Source of the DNA: Pseudophaeomoniella oleicola
Taxonomy: Eukaryota; Ascomycota; Eurotiomycetes; Phaeomoniellales; Phaeomoniellaceae
Assembly (NCBI GenBank): GCA_003868215.1
Contig: QWDQ01000009.1
Location: forward strand, 1 to 64,000
Length of the DNA stretch: 64,000 nt
Direction: 5' to 3'
Shown here: positions 34,100 through 46,085 of the stretch, piece after piece
How positions within the stretch are numbered: position 1 is the first letter of the stretch
How the letters are laid out: each line of letters begins with the position of its first letter
Program-made: the position numbers and the translations under genes
The notes under the pieces: model-generated
Database searches by the model: none
Seen by the model: only the letters and a program-made list of their open reading frames with translations
Told to the model about the DNA's origin: nothing

Positions 34100-35794
34100 G
34101 GTAGTGTGTAGATATCTTGCACCAACGCCAATCACATCGATGCCGGCCCTCCTTGCCATCGTGTTTGCAATGCTCAACTAGCTTGCCAACGCAGCTTCCC
34201 TGTACGAGTGCCCCCTCCAGCAGAATCATTTCAAGGCAACGGGTCTTTCGTCGCCGGATCACACTGGCCTCAATGGCCCAGCTGGGGTAATGGGAACTAT
34301 GGCGCGCTTCGAAATCGACCGCAGCGTGGAAGCAAGGCTTGAGCAGCCGAAGCGTACCTTAGATCAAAAGGAGATGGCGATGTTCTTGAGCGCGCAGACC
34401 GTCGGACCAGGATTCTGCTTCAACTCAGTGTTTAGTGGAGGTTGCTGTTTCAAGAGGAACCGTCGCATTATAATCCGGGTTTGAAACAACCTAGGAACAG
34501 CGATAGATAAACGAAGATTACGAGCGCCAAGTGACCAGAAGTAGACGCATTGAAAGACGGCCCGAAGCACAGTGGTACTACACGAAAGACTGATGAGCGA
34601 TAGTCAAGAATCAAAGAATGCAGTGTAGCGAATGATGGTGATAAATTCAGCTTTGATTGTCGAGACGGACTTTTGGTTGATGAGCTGTGGAGTCCAAACT
34701 CCCCCAGGTACGCATCAGCTTTCCGACGTTGGAACCAGCGGGCCTCACGGACTAAATTAATTAGGAGACACGGCGAGACGGGAAGCCAAGGGGAAGGGAA
34801 AGGAAAGGAAGAGGAGCGTTTGGTGGCGCGTTGTGGGGGGACTCCAAATACTACGTAGTAGTACCTAAATTAATTACTCATTAATTACTCATTAATTACT
34901 CACCCAAGAGATAGAGACGCGCCCATCCTTTGCAACGGCTGAAAGTGCATAGGTGCCTAAGAACAATCTCAGTCGTCAGTCCCGTCATTCTCATCATTCT
35001 CATCATCGACTATGGCGCATAGAATCGAGTGACGACTGTGTAATACACTACACGCCTTCATTGACTGACACCAAGGGAAACTTGAACTCTTCACATTCAC
35101 ACAGACATTCATCACATGGTCAGCGAATAGTCATTGTTTGTTTACAAAGGAAATTCAGCTTCATTCTGAGATCTGTAGCACCACATGAAGGTGGTGGAAG
35201 TGGTACGACGAATTCTAATTACAAAGAGTAAATTCCATCTCTTTTCGCCTGAGCACGAACGTGTTCAGATTCTGCCTTGCCCAGCAGCCGTCTGACGCCA
35301 CGCAAATGAAAGACAACAGTTGGCAGACACGCTTCCCAATTACCTGAGACTCATCCTGGAGCCCCAGACAGAAGTATACACTTGAAGTCAACAAATGAAT
35401 CGCCAGCTAGCAGCAAGAAGCAAATGCAAGGCCATGTAGTAAAGTCTATAGCGTGGCTGGCCTGTAGGGGTATGTTCAGAATCAAAAAAGATCAGATAGG
35501 ACAAACTAGCAGTCAATTCCATCCCTCAATGCACCAGAAGCAAAATCTCAAATCCTTCGACGATCGTCGACCCTGGACGGCTCTTTCCCGGAGCAGACAG
35601 TAACATGTCTGTCTTCAAAACGCCCATAATGCAAAATTCGCCACAACTTCTCAGGAACATGGGAAACAAAAAGAAACGAGCGAGTGAAGCCTGCAGGTAT
35701 AGAAGAGTGACATAAATGGTGTGAAAAACTAATGTAGACGAAGCTTCGTAGAGATTGGTGAATATACAACTTGTGGGAAATGCATGAGAGGCAG
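34100..35794. other. Intergenic region upstream of the carboxypeptidase gene
   Basis: It should contain the carboxypeptidase promoter and the 3' UTR of the kinase gene. A perfect 12-bp palindrome TACTACGTAGTA (34849-34860) is followed by three copies of an 11-bp AT-rich unit (34869-34901). No gene is supported. Confidence 0.45.
34849..34901. repeat. TACTACGTAGTA palindrome and 11-bp tandem repeat
   Basis: The palindrome lies at 34849-34860. Three tandem copies of ATTAATTACTC follow at 34869-34901. Confidence 0.85.
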
Positions 35795-38289
35795 CTACTT
35801 GTAAGTTGGCCCTGCAGCATAGATGCTAGCTGCGGCAGTTGCCGCCCACTCATTCTCTTCGTATGGCGGTGTGGGCCATTGAGAGTTAACATTATCGTTT
35901 TCTGAACGAGACTTTTGGATGTTGACAGGTTTGGATGGTGTACTCGTCAGATCCTGACCGAACGAGACGCCATCGCGCTTTGCGGATGGAGATGGCGTAG
36001 GATATGGGTTAGGTAAGCCGAGATTTGTACTGTATGGCAAGGACTGTCGGTTGCTGTCCTTTTTGCCAAGTGCTGCTCTATGTGAGTCTCGGGTAACTCT
36101 GTCGAGCCGTCTGGCTGCACGAGTGGCGGAATTCAAAGCCTCGTCGAGTAATTCGTCTTCCTCCTCTGGTGTTTCGTAGCGAGGCATTGGATGTGTCGAC
36201 ATCTGCAGAGCTCGACGGGTACGGGTTGATATGGGAGCTCCGCTGGATGAATACGAATCAGCAGTGTTGCCAGTTGCTACCGAGTTCATCGAAGATACTC
36301 TTTTGATAGGGGCTTGCGTAGATGGGGGAATCAGACTGTTCTTCGGCGGTACCTCTGGCGGTTGAGAACCACGGTCCAGACTATATCTGACGTTTTGAAG
36401 AGCCTTGTCGAGATCCGTGAAGTCATTTTCCGCAGGCCCTAACGGGGCAAAATCAACTGCCATACTGGACCTGTTACTAGACCTGTTCGACCACGGCGTA
36501 GCCCCAGCATTCGCTTCAATATCGTCTGACTGTGGAGAGCTTAGGCCGTGTCGGCCCGACAGCCTACGAGCCCTTTTTCGAAGATGAGAAAAGAAACTTT
36601 CTTTATGTCCGCTGGGGGGTGACATCAAGCCGCCGTTACCATTGAGAGCACGCTCAGCTTCTGCTCGATGGAGGTCTGCATAGTGGTTGCCATTTGAGTT
36701 GACCGAGAGCTGGCGACCAATCTTCTTCGAGGCCTTATCATCTCCGGCGTCCTGGCGTCTAGGCTGCTGGGCACGGCCTTTCTCAGAAGGCGCTCTGGTA
36801 GTCGCCTGTGCTGTCACAGCATTTGAAAGAGGTGAAATAGGTTTGATTGATGGCAATATAGGCATAGGAGCGGCCCCATTTGATGCAGGGCCATTAGTCC
36901 AAGTCGCCCGCTTACTAGCAGCTGGCCGGGCTTTCGCAAGTGGTTCATCTTCAAGGCGTCCTGAAACTTGCTGAGGAACTGCAGGCGCACTTTCGCGCTG
37001 GATAAGGGATCGCCGGAACCATGATGGTTTTGAGTGTAAATTAGGTGAGTCGTTTTCTTTCGAGGATTTGTAGCTTATATCTGAATGCTTGCGACCCAGG
37101 AGGCGCGATGCGGATGATTTAGGGCGTAGAGGGTCTACAGCATCGGCAAAGTACTCGTGCTCCAAAGCTTGCTTTGAGGTCGGTCGATGCTTTGGATCCC
37201 ACATTAGGCACCATGTGACAAAGTGACTCAAAGTTGAAGGCCATTGTGGAGCTTGCAGAATTGTGTCCATAGAGTGAGGAGCCATCTAGGAAAGACCGTT
37301 AGCAAATTGCATGGAGATGGGACAACCACAATCGAACCTTCGGAAACGCAAATCCTAATTTTTGTGCAAGCCTGGTTCCCTCCCGCCAGTCTCCTCCTCC
37401 TACTCTCATACCAGCTTTATTGTACCAGTTCCCTGGGCTGCCCATAATTTCACATACACGCCATACCTGATCGACCTCGTTACCTCCCGGGAAGAGAGGC
37501 TTGAGCGTCGCAATCTCAACAGCCATGGCACCGATAGCCCACATATCGACCGGAGCTGAGTATTCACCAGCACGCAAAAGGACTTCTGGCGCTCTGTACC
37601 ATCTTGTCGAAACATATGTCGTGTACGGCAATTTCGAATGTGTCTCTCGTGCCAGACCAAAATCTGCTATCTTGACAGAATACGTGGGAGGTGTCGATGG
37701 CGGTGTAACCAACGCTGAATATCTGCTGAAAGCAGAGCCCTCGTGAGGCGCTGAAGTGGAAACGAGTATGTTTTCGGGTTTGATGTCTCGATGGAAGAAT
37801 TCGTGGGCGTGAATGTGGTCAAGACCTGATAGGATCTGAAAGAGGATGCTCTTGACGCTCTTTCCATCTAGCGGTTTGTGGTCTCTAGCCTTCATTAATT
37901 GGTAAAGGTTCCCGTCCATGTACTCCATACATATATGAAGCTTTTTAGAGATAGGGTCTAGGAAGATATCCAGAGCAGGCACCAGGTGAGTATGAGGAGG
38001 TAACGTCCGGAGAAAGATGATTTCGCGCAAGTCCAAACATGAAGAGAAGGAATCAAAGGTCTTCTTCATGGTCTTGATGGCAATCTGCAACCAATCGTCA
38101 GCAGTAGCACTATTTAGAGCTGAGAGCACCTACCAAAGTTCCCCTTCGAGCGACGTTCGAACCAGCCGTCCGCGTTCGTGCCAACACCACGCTTCCAAAG
38201 CTGCCATCTCCAACCTCCTTGATCACTTCGAATCGATCCTCCAACGGCGCGTGCAACGCGTTCTGCGGGTTTCTGTGGAAGTGGTCCAT
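35795..38289 (-). CDS. Ime2/MAK-type (RCK family) protein kinase
   Basis: Three exons (38134-38289, 37338-38084, 35795-37285) join in frame to 797 residues. The kinase domain begins at about residue 20 with the glycine loop GDGSFGSV (27-34) and the conserved lysine in IAIKTMKK (56). HRDIKPEN (150-157), DFG (193-195) and the T-x-Y activation loop TTYVSTRWYRAPE (207-219) follow. The insert NVARRGTL between loop and lysine is typical of fungal Ime2-like kinases, known as ImeB in Aspergillus and IME2 in yeast. These control light- and nutrient-dependent sexual development or meiosis. The C-terminal 450 residues are disordered, Ser/Pro/Arg-rich. An ATG eight codons upstream (38313) is an alternative start. 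Introns are 49 and 52 nt. Confidence 0.93.
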
Positions 38290-39800
38290 TGCAGCTGGTA
38301 TATGGCAGTACAAACCACAATCGATCGCTAGCCAATCGAGATGAGATCTTCCTCAATTAGAGTAGCTGACCGAGCAGCAGACTCGCTGAGTGCTGTGTTA
38401 TCTTGGGTATTATAGAGATCTGCTCATCACTGAGAGCGTCAACACTGAGTAGCCGAGGGTTGCTATCTCCAGTACAAATAGGGTTCGTCTCAGCAGTGAA
38501 GTGGCTCACTGTGTTTCGTGATCGATGTTGGTGGTTCGGTATTGGAGAAGGCTCAAAGATGTGACTTGAAGTGCAATGTTCAATGTTTGAGGAACTGGAA
38601 GGGGGAAGACATGTACATAGGTGTAGGAGAGAGGTTCTCCAGACCGCTAGGACGTGGTCTAACAGCGGAACCGGTGTACAGGGTCTGAGGCGAGTGATCT
38701 GTCAAAGGGGTTGGGTCGAGAAGATCGATGGAAGGATGCTTTGACTCTTGATTTCAAAAGCTCCGGAAGCTCAATGCTCGGGACAAGCTAGTACAAAAGG
38801 AAGTCGAAGCTTGGGAGACCCACGAGGAGCGGTGCGCCCAAAGTAGTGCAAGAAGATAGCCGGGCCCCTTTTCAAGGCAATTTCGGGTCTGTTCCAATAT
38901 CACACACTAATTGGGGTTCGGCTACGTTCTGATGTTGCGCGCAATGCCTCATGCAAGGAGTGTTGAATAGAGAAGGCAGGGTCGTGATAATGTAAGACAG
39001 GTTGGTACAATCGATATCAGAAGAAGACGAGGGGACTCGCAGCATGAGGAAGAGCCAGAATGTCCCAGTAGCAAGGGATCAGGTCGATAGGAGGATAGGC
39101 GAATGATTGAAACGACCCACTGAAGTTGTCTGAAGGCTTTCGTAGTACAGAAAGGTGCGCTTCAAGGGAGTGACGAGCAAGGTGGATCCGACGCGTTGTT
39201 GGTCAACACGAACCAAGCGCACGGTGGATAGACAACGAGGCGTTATAGTTTTGAGGGAATGGAAGAGATGAGGTATCCAGTGCTGTCGCATTGTTTTGTT
39301 TTTTCAATCGAAGCGGACAACGTAATCAAGGCTCGCTCATGATTTGTCTCGGGGGGTTACTGTTGGGTCGGTGGACGTATGTTGCTGTGGTTAAGGGAGT
39401 CGGCGAAACTGTGCTAGGAAATTGCATGGGAGCGATCAAGGAAGGGCAGAACCGTCCATCAGCGATTGATACCTGGTACAATTACTGACCAGTTGATACT
39501 AGTACCTAGTTTCCTCCGTAACATGCATTTTTAGACGCATTTAATTATAACATGGCGCGAAAAGGGAGGTGTGCTTTTTAGTGGCTTCCTTTCCATTTTC
39601 TTCATCTTCGATTGGATCAAGGATTAGCATTCAAGGGGGGGGATAAGCCAGTGCTAGATCAACGAAGCATTTCAACTACTCGTGCCACGTATTGGTATTG
39701 TATTGCACGTTGACTGAATGTACAACTACAGACCTACGTAATGCATACCAATATCTCTAAGGGTACTATGACACTCACTACCTTATGGTAGGTATATACA

Positions 39801-39812
39801 TACTACGTAGTA
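39801..39812. repeat. TACTACGTAGTA palindrome
   Basis: A perfect 12-bp palindrome in the gene-poor region; one of four identical copies in the window. Confidence 0.85.
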
Positions 39813-41279
39813 GTAGTAGCTGTCTTAATGATTGATCTCCCGTAGAAAACGTCAGGATTGCTAGAAAACGCGTTGTGGTAGCCGACCTTCTAAATCCAGT
39901 AGTCAGTAATTAATTACCTACAATTCATCATAATCTACTGTTTTGATTGCCTCATCCTTGAAACCGCAGGGTGTAATTCATGAATCACCTTGCGTTACAA
40001 GGGTCAAAAGAAATCAACTGCCTTGCCTCCTGGTTTACATGGTGATTCGTATTATTGCCCTGATCATCTGCCCTCTATGTTGTTTTATATACGCCTGGAG
40101 ATACTGGCCGATTGGTAAAACTCTTCCGATGTGCACCGCAACATCCGTAATAGGTGGCACTCTTATGAATCCCAGGCATTAATTGGCGGAAAGGAGGACA
40201 ACAATGGGAACAAATGCCTGGGCAACACCTTTTCATCAATCAACATCAACGTTGGGCAGATCTCCTAGTGCACTAAGAGCGATGGTGTAAACAGCTTTGT
40301 CGTTGCCTAGACCATAGGAAGAAGCAGCACCGCGATGAGTCACTGTTCTGGGTCGCTGGGTCGCTTGCTCGACTGCACACACCGTATGCTGATGTACCTC
40401 AGGATCAACACTCTCATCTTCATCGGTAGCAGCGAGTGTACTCCGTAATAGTCGATGGACTACCTCGGACAAGAGACAGAAGCAATAATGAAACCTAATC
40501 TTACCGTAACGGTTTAGTTTGGGCAGTTATACTTGCCATTTCATGTACACAGTACCAGCGAGCCAGGTAGGTAGTCAAGTTACTTTCTTTACCTTGGTTG
40601 TTCCTGACCATCCGATTCCCTCTAGCCTGAGAAGGCCAGATTCGGTTCTTCATGAAAAACGCTGTCCATCAAGATCAGACACTACCTAGGTAGGTATGGA
40701 GCAGGCTCCTAATGAATCAGGATGATCATGGCTATTTTCTGTCAAGGAAACTGGTTTCCCAATTTCCTGGAATTTACGATGATCACACCGATCACGTAGA
40801 ACATACTAACTTACCATAATATGTAGAAAACCCTGATCAAAAGCATGAGGAATATAGAGAACCAAAATTAGGCTAGAACGTGGATGAAACGAAGATGAAG
40901 GGAGACAGTATTATGCGAAAGATGAGAGAATACGGCGCGCTCCCTTCGAGGAATAATTAATTTCTGCACATTTCGTATTTTCTTTCTTTCTTTGAGAATC
41001 GCTCTCTCACCTTGCACTCTGTCAGAGTGGTGTCACAGGCAATGGCAATACTGTTGCAGGCAAAATAGAATCGATTTAGGTGGGAAGCAGTTAGGGCTTG
41101 CAGGAAGCGGTTGGCGGATCGATCCAGAGGGATCCTGCATACAACTAGGCGAGTAGGTGCAGAATCCTGCCACGTTGTTGAACAACGTCCATTCGACCGT
41201 ATAAGCCAGTCTTCGCCATACGGGTTCTGAAGTTTACCAAAGAAGAGAGCATTTCTCAGACTGAAGCTGGACCTCTTAA

Positions 41280-41291
41280 TACTACGTAGTA
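41280..41291. repeat. TACTACGTAGTA palindrome
   Basis: A perfect 12-bp palindrome, identical to copies at 34849, 39801 and 62610. Confidence 0.85.
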
Positions 41292-42967
41292 ATGGAAGAA
41301 ACGCCCACGTGAGATTACAGGCGCCGACCCCTTTTCCATTTGGTTGGTGTAACCAGGGTCGTGGTTGCTACCCAAATGGGGCGGGCCCCGGTCCGTAGCC
41401 TCCCATAGATACGCTAACATCCAAACAAGAGATGGTGTCAACGGTAGAAGATTCCCCGGTACCACTTGGTTTGAGTTGGTTAGAGAGCGGCGACTCTGTC
41501 GGTAAAGTGAAGTTGGACAGGCCGACACTCATTTTCTTGTTCCTGACTTAGGCAATCTCTCTCATCACGCACACCCATGGCTGAAGTGGAACGAGCTACT
41601 ACGTACTACAGGACACTATTCCTTGCGACCGTTGAAGTAATTGGCCGTGATGATTTAGGTTCAGCCGTCAACCCGGGGGACCGGAAAGCCCCATAATCAA
41701 GACTCTGATCAGCGACAGCCAATGTATTGTAATTATCGAATTACTGTAAAATAGACGATTTGACCTTCTGGAGACGTAAGGAACGAAAAACGCAACTAAT
41801 CTACCCAGACTACCGCGTTACTGCAAGTACTGTACCATAGTACGTCCTTTAGTGGTGGAGTGTGATAGCGGTCTACTGTACAACTACCTGACCGCCATCC
41901 ATCACGTGAACACATGCTTCAATGAGCGGTAAAGAGAGGAAGAGAGAGAGAGAGGGAGAGATGAGAGACATCTCCTTTGCGAAGAAAAGACATCATTCAC
42001 CGACTTATCGGGCAGACTGAGCGGATCAGAAGCGTGACCGTACTTGCAGCATCGCTTCTATACTGTCGGTCCGAGATCACACACCACCGCTCTGATGCTC
42101 GTTTTCAAAGCAGCAAGCAGACAGCATTGGCAGTCTTTATTATGCTCGCTGGTCGCCGACTTCCTGTGCATGATGTATATGTGCCTGCAATTGTCTAAAG
42201 AACGTCGAAGGGATATTACTAAGGTAGCTTGGTCTTGGTGAGAAAAGACCAAGTCACTGATGTCAGTAATCTCATCTTCTAAGCTGGATGCGTTGAGGAC
42301 TAGGTTCTGATCTCTTTGATGGCTTCAGTGTAAACATCTCGAGGTACCTGCTAGCACCCGTTGAGACAGTTTCCTTGAGTTGTGTAAAATGTTTGATGCA
42401 ATTGATTATTAGCATCAAGTCTCCTGCAACAGTTTCCTCTATTGCTCATGATTTCCCTCCCACGCATGCGCACACCTTTTTACATCTGCATGCATCAGAG
42501 ACAGAGGCCGCTGGTAGCTTCACAAAGGCAAGCCGGCAACCTTCCTTCTTGCGATTGTCCTCTTTCCAATTTCGCTTCTTCATATCGTTTCACTTTTCTT
42601 TAATTTCATCTCACTTCTCTTCAGTACCCCCTCAGTGACCTCTGTCTTCACGAAACGATTTCTCGATCTCAAAACGGTGTGCAAGACACTAGGTCTCCTT
42701 TACTCCTCACCATTCCTTCTTCAACTCATCCTTCAATTCGTTTGATTCATATCCAAAAGATTCTTCAAGGCTGCTCTGGTCCTTGGCTCAGCTCCTGATT
42801 TACAAGACAGCTTACTTGCACAACTTTGAATCTACAGCTTTCAAAGTTCACTCTTGGGTCTCAGCTTATCCCTCTCACGAAACGCTTACAAAAATTGAAC
42901 GCCATAGTTCTCCTCATTCGCATTCATATTCCAGTACCCACGTCAGCCTTTACCAATATAGGCAAAA

Positions 42968-43993
42968 ATGGCTCCTAAAAGCTTCGCTTCATACACTGGT
43001 ACCAAGTCGTGAGTCATTTGAGGTCATTACCACTGCTCCATGTTTCTGACAATTGTCATCAGGTCACAAAATTTGGGCTTGCCAGCACTGTCAGTATAGA
43101 TTTTCACAATCCGATATACTTGTTGACTGTGAACAGGATTAAATGTGCAATCTGCAGGAAGAACCGCAACCAATCGGCCTTCTCAAACAATCAGATAACT
43201 AAATTCCGCACAAAAAAGGTGCAGCCAAGATGCACCGCCTGTGCCGGTGGAAATATCGTCGAGTTGACCTGCGCAAACTGTGGACAGACTGAAGGATTGG
43301 ACTCATTTTCAAAACAGCAACGCTCCAATCCAGACGGTGCTGTAAGTATTGGCGAGGCCTTAAGACTCCGTATCACAGTGCTCACGCTTATAGCGCTGTA
43401 TCGACTGTGTTCAGGAAAGTCTCGATGTCGAACCGGTCCTTAAAGACGCCATTGTCGAAGATGAGAACGAATCCGAAAGCTTCTACAGTTCAAGCGTAAG
43501 CACCGCTGGTAGAAATGACCCACGACATAGCTAACATGCACAGACATATGGACTGTCGGCTACCAATAGCACTACTGGCTCCCAATGTTACCAGCCGCGG
43601 TCCAATGAGACATTGACAAACGTATCGGATACGTCATCCCGCGATGGTATATCGGACGTGGATTCAGACGATGGAGGGCTTTGGAGGCCAAAGCACAAGC
43701 TTAATGGTGATCCGTCAATGAGCCAAGACAATATGACTGACCAGGGAGTCTCGGCAAGGACTCGAACGTCGTGGGATGTTCTCATGGCAGCATCCCGTGA
43801 ATACGGCCCACAACGTACAAGACCGTCAAACAAAACCACGAGCAAGGAACCGTGGGCGAAGTTGAAAGCCGTTGGCATGTCTGCAGAAGAGAGACGCAGA
43901 AGGGAAGCAGCAAACGAGCAGCGATACAGAACTATCAATGCTCGTAACGCACCAGATGATGAAGAGGATGATGGTGAACCCTTTGAGTTGTGA
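42968..43993 (+). CDS. Stc1-domain protein
   Basis: Five exons (42968-43008, 43063-43089, 43137-43341, 43394-43495, 43544-43993) join in frame to 274 residues; the second exon is only 27 nt. Residues 24-100 form a Stc1 domain with four CxxC pairs: Cys26/29, 55/58, 68/71 and 93/96. Other marks are KCAICRKNRNQSAFSNNQ, VELTCANCG and FSKQQRSNPDGA. In fission yeast, Stc1 bridges the RNAi complex RITS to the histone H3K9 methyltransferase complex CLRC. In moulds the domain occurs in longer proteins whose role is mostly untested. The rest of the protein is hydrophilic, with a basic/helical stretch near the C-terminus (SAEERRRREAANEQR) and an acidic end. All introns have GT..AG ends and three show CTAAC- or CTGAC-like branch sites. 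Confidence 0.85.
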
Positions 43994-46085
43994 GGGCACT
44001 CAAACCGGCATCCCCTTCCCTTGCCTTTCAATGATTGATTACTTCGATCATGGTCAGGTTTCAGATGTTCAAATTGCTTTTACTGGACCAGCGGACTCCT
44101 CTCTTGAGCCCTAGTATTGAACCGTTATCTTGCTGGGGAGAATCTAGAGAGAAAACATAGTGCTACCAGAATCTTGAACCAGATGATCAGACTGACGCCG
44201 ACTGAACGTCTGCCACACGTCGTTCGGACGGGTGAGAGATTCAAATGTCGATACGGAGCCAGACACGAAGTGCTATGTGCAAAGTGGTAATTACGTTGTC
44301 GTGGACCAAGTGCTTCCATGCTGTATCTAGCCAGAAACACATAAAAACGCATCGCTTGCAGGGATTGCTTGAGATTGCAGCGTAAGTTTAGAAATCAATA
44401 CCAGATTTGTTCTTATTTTTTGAGCAGACTTTTGTAGTAGACGGTAGATAACATGATGATCCCCTCCAACAGATTGAAAGACATTGATCTCAACAGTGGA
44501 CGACCAGCCTGAAGGAAAGCTGTCGTGGTCTGTCTACTACTATATGTCTCTCGCATCAAAAGTTCCGCTAGGGGTACGTCGGAGAATAAAATCAGAAGCA
44601 GAAAAGCTGCACGGCCTCAGGGCGAACCAAGATTTCTTGCCGATATGTAGATCATTATATCACTGATAATTTTCGTGTTCACCAACGTACCAGCGAGCCA
44701 GCTTGTAGCAGGGGTCTTGAGAGGGTGTGGTGTGGCTTGAAGCTGGACCTTCTTAGCGAAATCAGTCTGCATGAAACTGGCCGATACGTCATTTTTAATA
44801 TCAACCAGCCAACTTTTGTTTGCAATCCGCACAATCACCTTGGCCATCGCATCGTTGTGCAAAAGAAAACGAGTTATCTTGGGTGCTGCAAAAGGGAAGT
44901 GAGAGATCTTGATAGATATCACGCATGATGTATGTTAGATGGTCACTTTGTCGGGGTGACTTGCCACGTCGTCAGCGGGTCTAATTTGCACGCTGTAATG
45001 GCTGTCGTTCTCCTCCCATTTGCTACATGTAATGGATGTTCTTTCATCGACACTTTGGCACTGTCGGCAATGCACGCCACCTCACCGCATGTATTTGGGA
45101 ACTCCATGTGGGAGTCACTACTGGCCGCATCCTCGCTTTGCACACACACCATGTGTGATCATCTCAAGGCCAGAAAGCGCCTTATGCAACCGATGCAGCC
45201 TCATCCAGGATCCAAGGACATAGTAGCAATTTTCCAAAGAGACATCTCTCTGTAACTTGTATTGTCAAGGGCTGGTCTATAGGGGATCTCCATAATGATT
45301 TGATGCCCCCAATCATGGACTTAGAAGTAGGTAATTATGTAGGTAGGTATTGTGTGGTGAAAGTATAGGCGTGGCCGGTGCTAATATTAACCACTACGAA
45401 GAAATGATGCCAGAAGCGCCTGCTAGGAGTACGGGTAGTCACATCTATGCCACTGTCCTAGGGCGTCGTTGTTTCAGTGAACCGCAATCCCCCTGTGGGA
45501 AGAATGGGTGTTTGGTCAGCGATGTAGATATAGGTACCCAGTATCTTTCTATGGGCATGTTATAAGCACCAATAACCAACGTGATAGGTGGCCTGGGTGT
45601 TATGTATCACACACCTAAAGGGCAGTGATAGAGAGGATACAACACTCCACGAGCTTCGCTTCGGGACTTTTCTTTGTTTCTCTTAAACGGCCCTTTCCAT
45701 GATAGCGGTAGGCTAGACATACTACAGTAGATGCATTGTTTGATAAGGAGCAGAGTTTGGGGGACTTACTGACTTATGGGCTCTCCAATCCACTTCCCCA
45801 TGCCCTCTGATTCGACCCTCAGCCACCAAAACAACGTCACTACTCTGCCCTACACGATTGTTATTACAGTAGCCAGTATATCCCAGGATCTTGACCTGGC
45901 CGACCATACCTAAACCCGTTTACAACCTCACCTGCAGTTATCTCGAAGTATTAGTTACAATCCAATTTTACAAACATTCTATCAAAGTGTTCATCAACTT
46001 TCAGTAATTATCTATCACTCGCAAGAAATCAGTGGACGCAATAGGATCCAGGCTGCTCATGGGCTGAGCGCTTTCCGAAGTCAAT
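43994..46085. other. Intergenic region upstream of the DUF7514-like gene
   Basis: About 2.1 kb without a recognisable gene. Open frames are short and unlike known proteins. A GTAGGTAGGTA element near 45341-45351 belongs to the palindrome family described elsewhere. Confidence 0.45.

Larger units (their letters stand above)
38290..42967. other. Long gene-poor region (about 4.7 kb)
   Basis: It lies between the divergent Ime2-like kinase and Stc1-domain genes, so both promoters must be here. All open frames are short and show no known motifs. The region holds two perfect TACTACGTAGTA palindromes (39801-39812 and 41280-41291), a CCTAGGTAGG element near 40683-40695 and a GA repeat near 41937-41960. 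The last 450 bp are pyrimidine-rich, as in long 5' leaders. A non-coding RNA or an unusually long leader is possible but unproven. Confidence 0.5.

Noticed and set aside
41256-41528. 90-codon minus-strand frame in the gene-poor region
   Set aside because: No similarity recognised, and a palindrome repeat falls inside it.
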